Below, piece after piece: positions 1 to 10,723 of a stretch of 64,000 nt of DNA. Numbering within the stretch: position 1 is the stretch's first letter; every line of letters starts with the position of its first letter. Made by a program: the position numbers and the translations under genes. The notes under the pieces were generated by a model. It did no database searches. It saw only the letters and a list, made by a program, of their open reading frames with translations, and was not told the DNA's origin. Origin of the DNA: Pochonia chlamydosporia 170 (taxonomy: Eukaryota; Ascomycota; Sordariomycetes; Hypocreales; Clavicipitaceae); contig NC_035790.1 in the NCBI RefSeq assembly GCF_001653235.2, positions 806,001-870,000 of the forward strand, written 5' to 3'.

Positions 1-297
1 GCGACTCGCTTGGATGCAGAGGCATTTCTTTGAAGTGTATCAAAACGCCAGCATGTTGCATGCTTGTTTATTGTCGGCATCATCAGCAACATTGTTCGTC
101 TAGTAGCTTGCTGAAACCAAATGCCAAACCCCCTCTTTATGCTGGAAGTAACCCCCAGTTCCCCAGCTATCTCGCCATTCAGGAACCTAACCAAGCCAAG
201 ATTCAAAGCCCAACAACCCCGACCGCCGCAATTCCATCGGGGTTTATTCCTCCATATATCATTCCATACCAGTCACACGTCCACGGACATTTATGCC

Positions 298-951
298 CTA
301 AGCTCCCCCCCTCTTCCTCAACTCCTCCCGTATCGCAGCCCTCATCTCCTCCGCCGCAATCTCCGTCTCCAAAACCCTCCCCACGCCCTTCCTCCACGCG
401 TCCTCCAACCCCACCATCTCGCCCTTTACGTTCCCCTGCCTGCGCTGCCTCGCGGCATTCACCTCGTCAATCTGGCGCTTCGTGTCTGCCAAATCCGCCT
501 CTATCTCCTTGAGCGTCGCCTCGAGGTGGTAGTTTGAGAGGAGCCACGCGTTTGCGCCGTGCTTCTCTAGCAGTTGGAGGTTCTGGAGGCGCGAGGACAG
601 GTACGCCGCTGATGTGTATGCCTTGCTGAGGATGGGCGCTGTTTCTTGGGTTGTGCTTGTGGGGGGGAGGTCTTGCGCCTCGTAGCGCTTTGTGTCGAGG
701 GGCGTGAGGGGCGTGGAGGATGCTATTCGAAGGAGTTCGGTTTGTAGGGCGGGCGTGAAGGATGGTGATTTGGGTGTGGTTTTGAGGGGGCTTGTATTTG
801 GGGAGGATGATGTTTCGGCGGCTATGAGGGCCCGGGCGGCGAGGAGATCCTCTGGTGAGAGGGTGTCGATATCTATTTTTTGTTAGTTTGGTTAGGTTGG
901 TGAAGAGGGATGCTTACATGGTAGGGACTCGTGGTATGCTGGGACGGACAT
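298..951 (-). CDS. cwf7: Pre-mRNA-splicing factor SPF27/BCAS2 (Prp19-complex subunit)
   Basis: Two exons on the minus strand (918-951, 298-872) give a 202-residue protein. The 45-base intron has a clean GT donor (GTAAGC), a CTAAC branch site and a TAG acceptor. The N-terminus carries the short 'SLPYID' motif typical of BCAS2/SPF27 proteins. The C-terminal half is a charged helical coiled coil (about residues 130-200) rich in E, R and K, ending in 'RKRGGA'. Length is in the family's usual range of about 200-225. SPF27 (S. pombe Cwf7, functional counterpart of yeast Snt309) is a core subunit of the Prp19/NineTeen complex, which activates the spliceosome in the nucleus. The family call rests on the N-terminal motif, length and coiled-coil layout; I ran no alignment. 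Nothing in the frame looks broken. Confidence 0.82.
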
Positions 952-2107
952 TGTGAATGGTGGTGATGTTTATGATGAATTTTCTTAGCCTTGCGAGCTG
1001 TAGCCTTGGAGGTAGGTTCGCCCAATCATGCGTGCTGGTTTGGGTGGCCAGTCAGACGTGCTGGCGGACCTCCACACGCACAGACCACGATGCGTCTTCG
1101 ATGCAAAGTGGAGAAGACGTACTGTGCAGCAGTGGAGATGAAGGCAGTGAGTGACGTTGGACCCTGGACAACTTGGTCGTGCAGTTGCACAACAGAACTT
1201 GTATTCAGAGATTGTTCCATGCTCTATAAGATGGCATGCAATGCACAGTGCTATCTGAATTAGAATAATCGAGTGCATGAAAATTAAGGAGTACACTCTC
1301 ATCAAAGTTCATACAGTGCCATTCGTCGGCCCCCTCCGCTGCCGTTTGTCCTACAGATCGGCATGTAGCCCCCCTCATATCATCAAATTGAGCAACCTCC
1401 TGAAAGTCGGAAGTTCGTGGCGCAGAGCGGGGTACTCTCCAATCACCTCGACGCTCAGTGAGACCATCGTTTCTCAAGGCGAAGCAAATTGGTATGCATG
1501 GACCTTCCTGCTGTTGACCCAGGTCCCGATCAGTCTCATATCTCAGGGGGAAATGGGATACTGAGGGGTTTGGCAATCGTCATGACATTTGTGCAGCATT
1601 GTCGTGACGAGGTATGCCGTGTTTGCTTGCTTCTTCCAGCAAAATACAAAACAGACGTCCCAAGATGTGTTGGTACATGGCTGACTTGATCACGGCACAG
1701 AATTGTACGACATTACGTTTTGGTAAGACAGCACCGAGTACAAGGCGGAATCTGCTTTCATTCTCAGAATCCTAACCAGCGTCGCAAAGACGTCATATGA
1801 TAATACATTGCATCCATTGCCCATTAGGCAGATGTCAAGAGCAGCAAGCAGGCTGCTTGTCAAGGTCCCAAATAGCCACAACATGAAGAGGGGGTTCCCA
1901 TAGTCAAACTCCGTTTCAAATACATCCCTTCGTCCTCCAAACTCCAATGTCCGATTTCAGTTATTATAAAGCAAAATGTTCATATAATGGTTTCATTTCA
2001 TTTCGTCGTCATGAGAAAACAACGACCTTGCAAAGTGTTTCGGGAACCCCAATTCGTAATATGCAACGACTATCTGGGCCTGACTGGTCTAGATGAGATG
2101 TGCTCAT
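952..2107. other. Intergenic, promoter side of SPF27
   Basis: Upstream DNA of the SPF27 gene and downstream DNA of the STF2-like gene. The open frames here are short, overlap on both strands and show no family motif or usable intron borders. I see no tRNA or repeat. Confidence 0.6.
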
Positions 2108-2707
2108 CTAAGAAGCGGACCGGCCGCTCTCAGACGAGTCAGTCTTGGAGAGGTCATCCTCCTCACTGGCAGGGCCGTGGACGGATTCCTCGAACACGGG
2201 CTCCGTGTCAATCACTTCAAACTTGGTCTTGAAGTCGTTGATATGGTGCGATGCTGTGCTACTGTTGGAACGACGACGGGCGTTGGTAAACTTGAAGTCA
2301 TGGTCCATGACATCGTCGGCGATGGTTCCCCTGCGTAGTGCTGTTAGTCGGGATGCTCCAGCCAGCTACAACATGTGCTCAACTTACCAGTTACCTCTAC
2401 CATTGCCGTCCTTCTTGATCTTCTTGGGATCGACATCAACATAGCCACTCTTGGCAAAGTATCGTGGCAGATACTCCATGGGGGCTGCAGTGCCTTCAGC
2501 AATGCCCTTGTGGTCACGGTCATTTGCCTTGTGGGAGCGGGTCACTGAATAATGCTGTTAGTCTTCTATTTCAACGTGTCATCATTGAGGGAATCATGCC
2601 CTCAGATCCGCTCATTTGACGACTGTTTCTCAGGACGATGCATGTGTACACAATCACCGGCTGCGGATGATGATGTGCGAGGCTGTAAGCCTCAAGGGCC
2701 ACTCACT
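2108..2707 (-). CDS. STF2-like hydrophilin (ATP synthase-stabilising factor family)
   Basis: Three exons (2707; 2388-2544; 2108-2330) encode 126 residues. The protein starts 'MTRSHKAND' and holds the STF2/TFS1-type core 'PRYFAKSGYVD' then 'KKDGNGRGNWG', close to the yeast Stf2 core '..QGSGKGNWG'. The tail is hydrophilic, acidic and serine-rich. Yeast Stf2 is a small stress-induced hydrophilin linked to F1Fo-ATPase inhibitor binding and desiccation tolerance; the role here is inferred from that family. The first ATG is assembled by splicing: base A at 2707 is joined to TG at 2543-2544 across an intron with donor GTGAGT, branch CTAAC and acceptor CAG. Without that join the first in-frame ATG would be the internal 'MEYLPR' and conserved residues would be lost. 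A second intron (2331-2387) splits the Trp codon of GRGNW. Confidence 0.78.
2545..2706 (-). other. Intron that splits the STF2-like start codon (A|TG)
   Basis: This 162-base intron lies between the leader exon and the first coding exon. It begins GTGAGT and ends TTCAG, with a GACTAAC branch site about 18 bases before the acceptor. Only the A of the ATG lies upstream, so unspliced RNA cannot start at the correct codon. This is inferred from frame and family conservation, not from transcripts. Confidence 0.65.
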
Positions 2708-5700
2708 CTTGATGTTTGTAACGTAAGTCGACAAGGGTAGTGTGGTAGAATCAAGCAGTAATCAACTGCTTTAGGATGGATTAAGATAAGGTACCGTTGT
2801 TGGCAGGTCTTGATGTAGGAAGTGGCGATGAGGCGAGGCAGAGGAAGGGTGCAGATGGGAGAAGATGTCAAGAGGTGATAATAGAGCCGTCAACAGCTTG
2901 TTGGGGTGATGGTCGAGGAGTGTCAAGTATTTGAGAGCTTGGGAATTTGTTTGCGTGGATGAACAATCAGGATTGAATGAGGAATGAAGAGTGTAGATTA
3001 GAGAGTCAGGAAGCTTTCGGGATGAGAGAGGAGAGGGAAGCTGTACTATTATATCACAGAGTCACGCGAGTGCAGGTGGGGGACCAATCAGTACTTGGGA
3101 GTCATTAAACAGTCAATCCAGTCTGGGCTGGGCGAACTGACGAGCAATGTCAAGGTAAAGGTCAAGGTCAAGGGGGTGAGGGACGAGCGATTTGAGGCAG
3201 TTTGAGGGGTGGGCAATGGTCGATGGGGTGACGGATGGCGAATGGTGCGTGCGAGACCAGTCTGGTCTGGTCAGTTTGGTGACCACCTGGGCAGATAATC
3301 GAATCACAGAGGCAGCAGCGGAAGCCAAAGATGGTTGGGGCGATCCAGGCAGACCGGGGTGTTGGTGCGGATGCTCCTGCCGTGGTGCTATTGCATTCAG
3401 TGTTTAGTCCATCTGGCGGCAAGAACGGGGTACTCAAGTTGTAGAACACATGGATGCTGTCATTAGGATACCCAATGTATTGACCTGTCGGTGCCGCCTA
3501 GTACTGTACAGACAATACCTCCAAGCACTAGGCTTTCAATGTTGTTTGAATGTTCACGCAGACACCAGACACGCTAAAGAATGGAACACCGGGAGCCTAC
3601 TACCTGTACTTGAGCTTACTTGTGCACAATTGCATCAGATCGAAAGTGCCAGACTGCTGGCAGCTGCGAAGGCGGGAGAAACGGACAAGGGTTTAATGGC
3701 ACGTGGGGGGTGCTATTTCCCTGCCTGGCATTGCCTTCATTTGCACCTCGTCCAAAAAGAAAGAATCTGTCCAATTTCAGGCAGCATGAAGCCCATTCGT
3801 GCCTTCCTCACCAAGCCGAGATTTGGTGACTGACTCTACGGATGCCGTAGTCGGCTTTCCGGAGGCAGGAAGCGAAAGCGGGCTGGCATTTGATGGCTGG
3901 GCCGCGGATGGATAGTGGACAAGTGGGCGTTGGGGGTCTGGTGGATTCAGCAATGGAGCAATGGAGTAGGCCATCGCGTGACCAAGACGCAAGAAGCCGC
4001 CAGAAGCTTTGCGCATACCAGGCAGCTCATTGAGTGAGCCCTTTGACAACATTGAACATGGAAAACGCCCCTCTCTTTCGTCATGGCTGGGGATGCTTCG
4101 CCATCGCATCGCCATCGCCATCACCGCTTACCCAATTTCTCATGCACAGGCAGTGGCATTTCGTATATTCAATTACTTGGCTCAATTGACTTACCAGAGA
4201 CCATCACGATTGCGCCAGCGCACGCACAATGTCCCATTGGCTCAGGGGCCAGGACCCTTGACAATGTTGCGTCACGGACAAGCACCACTGTTTGCGGCAA
4301 CAGCTCACCTGAGTTGCCCCCGTCTGGTTCCCCTGTTGGCGACAGTTCCGTCTTTGAGTCTCTCACTTGATCGATGAAATGACACGCAGCCAATTCGTAC
4401 GGTACAGATAACAATCGAAACAACAAGAAGCACCAGCAACGCGTGTTACGGCCCGGTAGCAAGGTGCTACCGGGTCTCTCGGTGGACGACGCTTCTTCGA
4501 ATTGACAAAGCTCAAGCTGGCCACCAACTGAAGGTAGAAGTATGGAGAGAAATGACATGATAGTTTGAGAGGTAGCCGGTACCCGGCACGTCCACGAGGC
4601 GCACGCTCGATTGCGGGGTAGCGCAAGTATGGGGTACGCAAGCGTCAATTGACACAGTACCAGGATCTCTCAATATGGGTCTGTCTCCCCGAAATGGGAT
4701 GGACCAGACTGTTCTGTTGTGTCGCGGGTCTCTCGTCTCACTTTTCGCTCAGATTCTAAAGTTGGCTGTTCGACTGCCAAAGTGCCTTTAGTGGCGCTCG
4801 ATTTGGCGCTAAAACGGAGTCCGGTTAGCATTCCTGACCACCCAAACCACCTTGTGCGGTCTGGTTGCTCTGCCTCAATTTGTGGTGGTCTGGATCCTGG
4901 ATCTCATCTAGGCTTGGGATGAAGGAGCACACCATGGCGGACAATTCGCCGGATTTCTAGCCATGTCACTCTCTATTTTTGTTGAGGTTGCTTTGTTGCC
5001 ACCACTGGCGTCCTGGTCGGTTCAGCCAAGCGACGCTGAGAGCGGCGGAGCCGGACGATGCAGAAGCAATCCAGCGGACTGGAACACAGATTGAAACGGA
5101 CTCCGTCAATCGGCCAAACAAGCCGGTACCTTTTGTCGCAATCTTGAGCCAGAAGGCGGAGGACAATTAACCACGATATCGGCCCTTCAGGTGCCGTGTT
5201 CTGCGAGATGTGTGCATCAATCAAGTCGTTATCCGACTGCAACTGCCCCGTTGTCCGATGTCGCCGACGGCGACAGATCTCGACTTCGGAAGAGGCGCGT
5301 CGCAGAGTAGGGGACTTTATTGCAGATCCATTACGGAGCCTCAGGACTTCCCGCAAGCTCCACGCTTGAGTGTGCTGCACAATGTTGTACAAGTCACCAG
5401 TACACGGAATTGAGGAGAGCTATCTGTGACTCACCAATACTGTATCCTCACGCAATGCCTCCGAGCCATCGCGAGTTCATAGACTCTGGATGGCATGGTC
5501 GTGCCTGGGACTGGACTTTCATGTCAAAGGGTCTGCCAAGCTTCTTTGAGATCCGCAACCAATGGACCCAGGTTCTCAACAAAGGAGCTTGAGACCACAT
5601 GATTACTTTCTCATGGGCCCTGCAGGCTGGCGATCAAACGACGTCAGCGCTCGCCGTTCCAATGCGACTGCAACGCATCGACCAAATGGCGAAAACGAGG

Positions 5701-6595
5701 CTGATGCCTACGATAATGACGATGGATAAACAGACCCGCTTGGTGTTTGGGACACTTGTCAGTTAGCATTAAAAATTGCCATCTTCACCAAAAGTCACAG
5801 TCACGATCAGAGCCACATGACAGCACCATGCAGTTGCCAACAAAGCAAGCTGGCTGTTTTTTACTGTGCATCTAGACCAGAAGGGCCATCACTTCAAGAC
5901 GACTATGTTGAGCAGATCATCCGTCACTCATCGTCGATCTACCCGTATTCCAAACTGCCTAAATGTAAATGTCGCTGGCTACCGCGGGTCATGCAGGTTT
6001 GACCTTGGCTACAACTTGATGATCATTTATGCTACAAGTATTTCTTAGTCTATGCTGGCAATCTGGTCCGGCCACTCGTTGCTAAAGACACCGCGTTTAG
6101 CGGCGAGTATCGTGCTTGTACTTTGGCTTCGCGTGCCCGAATGAATGAAGACATGATGCCAATGGCTGTGAGGCGGTAGTCGGCAATGGCTCGGCATAGC
6201 TATAGGTAAGTCTCCGTTTCATGTTTTGCTAACCACAGGAATACGGACTGCATAGTGAGGGATCTTTACTATTCCTTCTATTCAGGTTGCTCAAAAGTCA
6301 TACCCAAGCAATTATATCCACGTAGCATGCTCCTCAAGTATTGAGACCAAGTCGAAGGCAAATCTACAGTTGTGGTAAAATGTATTTGCCCATATCCAAG
6401 TATACACTCACACATCTCAATATATTTTAACACACAACGCGGTATGCAATACCTTGGCCTTGTTTAGATACTTTTTCCCCCACTGTAGGTTACGAATGCC
6501 GCCAAGATTAGAGGCAGTGTAAGAGGCCGCTATGTGCAATGAACAGCCACATAACAATACGACATACGCATTCTCATAGCACCTACAGAATATGT
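2708..6595. other. Long gene-free tract upstream of the STF2-like gene
   Basis: About 3.9 kb with only short, mutually overlapping open frames on both strands. The first few hundred bases must be the leader and promoter of the STF2-like gene. A perfect hairpin at 4452-4474 and a second small palindrome at 4575-4587 are the only structured elements I could pick out. No transposase or reverse-transcriptase motif is visible. Confidence 0.55.
4452..4474. repeat. Perfect 10-bp inverted repeat, 3-base loop
   Basis: CCCGGTAGCA and TGCTACCGGG flank the loop AGG and form an uninterrupted 10-bp stem. About 100 bases downstream, at 4575-4587, GCCGG-TAC-CCGGC forms a second small inverted repeat using the same CCGG/GGTA letters. 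There is no coding frame across it. It could be a structured RNA element, a protein-binding palindrome or chance. Confidence 0.55.
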
Positions 6596-7425
6596 CTAGT
6601 CACTTCCTATTGTCCCATTGCCTTGATCCGCCCACAAAAAACAACGGTCTTCACCAAACGGGTACCATTTCGCGTCAGCCAGTCTCACAGCTGGAACAGC
6701 GCTCTCAGCATCATCGAAGCGTCTCTCAGGCGACACAACCACTCCTCCCTGGCGGAGCCATGTTGGTGCTATGGTAACGATGAACATGTCAATGTATGGC
6801 TAGTACTTTGGCGAAAGCAAAGAGTTGATCATTATGACGCTCCTGAGGCCATTGTCCTTGAGTTTGACTAACAAACTATACCAGTCGAGCTGATGCTGGC
6901 TAGATTCTGTTGTGGTTTCCGTAGTGATGTATTTTCCTCCATATTTCTCCAAGATGGCTTGTTTCTCAGCAGGTGGCTCCTCCAGAGTGACAATTCACGG
7001 TGCACGTCCGCGACCTTTCCGACACAGCTTGAACAACTTTGAATCTTCTGTCAAGTCCCATCGGGCAGTGGGATCAACAACAATTGGCCTTGGCTGGCCG
7101 TCGAGCCCATCGCTCCCGAGCCACCGACACCGACAATGTGGCAGTTCAGGCTCGGGTCGTCCGCGACGGCGGTGCCAACGCCAATTAGAATTCCGTCGTG
7201 GCGAGATCGAAGATAAAGTGTCATTGCTTCGGGCTGAGGTCCAGAGATGGCAGTGGGTGTTCCCGGGGAGAGCGTGAGGGATGAATCCAGCGAGGTGGCA
7301 AAGGTTAGGGTGGTGAATGGCAGGGCTGGGTGAGATGAGCCATCTTTAGGCGGTAGGTGTGGTTCGAGGAAGAGCCTGTCTGTCTCGGGGAATTCCGTGG
7401 CATCGTTTGGGATGGGACTTGCCAT
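6596..7425 (-). pseudogene. rib7: Decayed RIB7 (diaminohydroxyphosphoribosylaminopyrimidine reductase)
   Basis: Starting at the ATG at 7423-7425, the frame reads like a fungal RIB7 reductase of riboflavin synthesis: 'LPFTTLTFATSLDSSLTL', then 'SRHDGILIGVGTAVADDPS'. The similarity then jumps frame near 7105-7125 and resumes as 'GQPRPIVVDPTARWDLTED'. It continues as 'APWIVTLEEPPAEK' and, near the end, 'VTIAPTWLRQGGVVVSPER'. Lesions seen: the frameshift near 7105-7125; loss of the glycine-rich 'EGGGR'-type segment expected before 'INSLLSPKY' (near 6830); an in-frame TAG at 6800-6802 just after 'SPKY'; and a one-base frame change near 6650 that garbles the C-terminus. No plausible intron repairs these. 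RIB7 is needed for flavin synthesis, so an intact copy is expected elsewhere and this looks like a dead duplicate. Sequencing error could explain one lesion, not four. Confidence 0.82.
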
Positions 7426-8313
7426 GATGAGACGGCAAGAGGTTGAACTCCGAGATGATTTCTTGTTCATCAATGTCAGAGGGGAAGTTGGCAAATTGAC
7501 GCCACGAGGCTCGTGCTGAGGTGTTGAAAGAACCCGCAACTGACAAAGAGACAGCCAATACTTGCGAAAGAGCAGGAAATATGAGTTGGGTGGTTGGAAA
7601 TGGAAGGAGAATTATATTGCAGTGTGATTCTTGGCGTTTGCTTGAGGCTGAATGGCGGGTTCTTGCGGAATAGTCAGTAGTCACGTTGTTGCTAAATACA
7701 AGAATCAACCAGTATCTGTTTTTAAACATATTATATTCAAAAGACCGTGTGAATAAACCCCATTGAGGTATCGAGAAGACATGAAGACTGAACACGGCGT
7801 TACATCTTGCCGTCCCACAAGTTGTTTGTTCGACGGGGTAGCTTGTAGACAACAAAGCAGGCTCACTTGCTAAGCTATCATGATTTGCAACAATTTGTGC
7901 AGAGACTTACCCATGCGAGTATCACATCCCTAGCGTCTTATGGTTGACATCTCCATCTAACGGCTTCTCACACACAACCAACATGCTACCAGATGCATTC
8001 ATTACGAGCATAATAGAATTCTCGTTTTGCAAGTGTTTCTTCTTGATGAATGTATTCACTTCTAAGCTGCAGTCTATTGCAGCGATGGAATTAGAGGGCT
8101 GAGCCTCATGTTCTCAACTAGTACTCTATATTTCACGACTCAAGTATCTAAGGAGCCACTGGCAACATCGTACACGGGACTCGGCGTATCATCTTCATTG
8201 AGTTAGTGTATACATGACAACATAAACCCCAAACATAGGAACATTTAGCCTGTTCTAATAACAGTACTAATTTGTATCTTCCTTCGCTATATGCCTTTCA
8301 GCCTCCGCTTAAC
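7426..8313. other. Intergenic between the RIB7 relic and secreted paralogue 1
   Basis: A mixed-composition stretch with AT-rich patches. The longest open frame here (to about 7855, minus) is out of frame with the RIB7 relic and has no recognisable motif. Nothing else supported. Confidence 0.5.
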
Positions 8314-9068
8314 TTAGCAGTTGTCACCCCTAACAATAACATTCCACTTATCCGGATGGAATGCCTGTCCACCAGTCCGTCGCTGAAGCAAAGAGCCATA
8401 AGAACATTTAAGCAGAACGGAGTCAGCACCATCAGCAATATCGTGGAATGAGTTGAGCTCTTTCGGCGAGCGGTTCTACTCCTGTTAGTTTCCCTCGAAA
8501 CATGAAGTGACAGAAAGGAACGTACATCATTGCACCAGTAGATCGCCGAGTTGTAGGAGCAGCTAACGCGTCCACAGTTACCTGGGCCAGGACCATTCTT
8601 GGGCTTACCCTTCACTCCTCTAAGATAAATGACGCCGTCGCTGATGATCCAAGCGTCGCATGGTGTCCAGCGATGGGTGCACGAAGGGGTGAAACCAAAC
8701 TTGTCCCTTGCCTCGAGGCTAGACCTCTGTTCGAAGCCATCAACAGAGCGAGGATTGTTAGCTCGATTCATTCGAGCTTCAGTTGCGTTGGGGATCTTGT
8801 AGTCCTGCAGGTAGGTTGGATTGATTTTGACAAGTTCAGACACGACCTTTTCAATGGGACCGGTAAAGGTCTGCATTGGGCCGCCAGGCGAAACCTCAAC
8901 TTCCCATTCCAAATCAACGATTGAGTAGCCTTGGATAGGCGACTCTGCGCATAGTCCCTGTTGTGAAGAGTTTCTTAGCAGTGTGGTCCGAAGCTGATCA
9001 CAGTATAATCATACCTTTGAGGCGAAGAGGCCCATCAGGAGAGCAGTGACAGGAGTGTTGAGTCTCAT
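8314..9068 (-). CDS. Secreted cysteine-rich protein, paralogue 1 (unnamed family)
   Basis: Three exons (9015-9068, 8526-8957, 8314-8475) give 215 residues. Residues 1-18 ('MRLNTPVTALLMGLFASK') form a signal peptide. A pro-like region follows with 'PIQGYSIVDLEWE' and 'KINPTYLQDY'. The C-terminal domain has 'TPSCTHRWTPCDAW', 'GPGPGNCGRVSCSYNSA', 'YWCND' and ends 'WNVIVRGDNC'. I count eight cysteines, two more than in its partner at 10012-10723; both intron positions and phases are identical in the two genes. The domain is clearly shared, but I do not recognise a named Pfam family; cysteine spacing vaguely recalls small killer-toxin or Ecp2-like folds without a convincing match. A secreted effector or antagonist role is inference from size, signal peptide and cysteines. 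The copy lacks the KR processing site seen in the partner. Confidence 0.8.
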
Positions 9069-10011
9069 CTTTGCGAGACTAGATGATGAAAAGTATTTCA
9101 AGATTGGTAAATTCTGTAAGTTTGCTGAAGTGCTGAGCTTTTGAAAAGAAAAAGACCACAAGAGATATTCAGCTCTATACATATACTCAACCGCCAACAG
9201 CTGATTATCTCGCGGCAAACTTCCGAATTTCTTCCAATTTCAGACTTCCGTATCAGATTATTCGGTGGCTGCTTATGGCTATTGATTTTTCTGTTCCTGA
9301 TTTCTGCAAGCCGCGCTTAGGATGACGATCGTCGGGCCATTCTGATCGTCGCTAGTAAGCCGCAATACGCAGTAAGCCTCAAAATGGGCACAACGTGTTG
9401 GGCATTTTCTCAGACTTTCCCAATACGACTAGCTTCGCACGGAACGCAGCCTTGTATTTGAGTTCTTGTGACAGGACTTTTTTCATTCTCGCGATACTAA
9501 TTTGGAGTTGAGCTGGCTGTTCGGCACATACCTGCATGTAGTCATCTGCCCATCAACACAGTCAGCTTACATATTGCTTGTTTTATCGTTCTGGACCCTG
9601 TATGAGTACAGAAACGGCAACGGGACGAGCCAGGGGGCCGATCCTGATGGGGGCGGAATCAGCCGTGAGGCGTATCGGCGATACGATGAAGGCGTATTCT
9701 CGATTTGGCGCCAGAGATGATGTTTCTTTGTGCGGCACGGCGTACTATTGCTAAACGCTAGTTGCATTTGTAGTAGGTGTCTTACTGTTGGTTGGTTCAT
9801 TGCCGCATTGCACATGGCACCAGGCGCGGCATGCCGAAAGAGTATCTGGCTTCTCGGTGTAAGCCTTGTTTCAATCATTTGATCATTGCTCATTTTCATA
9901 TATTTAGCCCTTCTTCTTTCCTTGAATTTGTGTTTAAACTCAAACCATAGCTATCAATTCTATATTCCTACTTCACACCCATCTATCTATTACCATTTTG
10001 CATCACTCAAA
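9069..10011. other. Shared divergent promoter region of the two secreted paralogues
   Basis: 943 bases between the start codons of two head-to-head paralogues. The last 100 bases before 10012 are AT- and pyrimidine-rich with few G, like a fungal core promoter and leader. Open frames inside are short and carry no motifs. I could not find a clear inverted repeat linking the two promoters by eye. Confidence 0.55.
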
Positions 10012-10723
10012 ATGAGAGGAATTTTCGCCACTCTTTCCTTGCTCTTGGCTACAAGTGCAGTAAGTTATACCCACCACGTACAATTTACCCAGCCTAACTC
10101 TCCTTTAAGGCCAGAGTTCTCAATGCTCCCATCCCTGGCTACGGTATTGTAGACATTCAGTGGGAGATTGAGACCAAGCCCGGTGGTCCAACTGTTCAAA
10201 TTAACGGCACCATTGAGCAGGCCGTTGCGCAGCTTCACAAAATCAACCCCAATTTTTCCAAAGACTATAACTTGAATGATGCGACCGCTGATGGCGGAGA
10301 TGAGCATGACAAGCGTGCCGCACAGCCCAACGACTTCGATGTCAAGTGCTTTGGACGATGGGTAGCCACGGTCAGCAAATGGATCAACGAGGGAGTGAAA
10401 TATCTCAAGGGCGTCAAGGGTCAGCCTACGAATGGTCCCGGTCCAGGAAACTGTGGCCGAGTAAGCTGCTCGTACGACTCGGCTATTTGGTGGTGCAACG
10501 ATGTAAGTGTATCTCTTGGGATTTCCGAGCCCTTGCTAACTGGATGTGTTTCAAGAACCATGCTTCCAAGACTTTGGACTCGTTTACTAGCATTGCCAAC
10601 GGGGCAGCAAAGATTGTGTCTAGCTGCAACCGACCGATGGGGAACCCGTTCTACCACTTCACTTCGGGGCAGGCATTTCACAAGGATGGTTGGAATGTTA
10701 TTGTTAGGAAGGACTGGTGCTAA
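10012..10723 (+). CDS. Secreted cysteine-rich protein, paralogue 2 (unnamed family)
   Basis: Three exons (10012-10059, 10110-10502, 10556-10723) give 202 residues: signal peptide 'MRGIFATLSLLLATSA', a pro-region with 'PIPGYGIVDIQWE' and 'KINPNFSKDY', then a cysteine-rich domain with 'WVATVSKWINEGVKYLKG', 'NGPGPGNCGRVSCSYDSA', 'WWCND' and terminal 'WNVIVRKDWC'. A dibasic Lys-Arg pair at residues 84-85 ('DEHDKRAAQ') sits just ahead of the domain, as expected for Kex2 cleavage in the secretory route. Six cysteines lie in the predicted mature part. Both introns end in AAG rather than the usual YAG; the borders are supported because the paralogue's exons join at exactly the same residues. The family is unnamed to me. 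An extracellular effector, antimicrobial or toxin-like role is possible but unproven. Confidence 0.82.

Noticed and set aside
8314..10723. Assignment of the secreted paralogues to the KP4 killer-toxin or Ecp2 families
   Set aside because: Size and cysteine content are roughly similar, but the conserved words (GPGPGNCGRVSC, WNVIVR) are not ones I know from those families, so I left the family unnamed.
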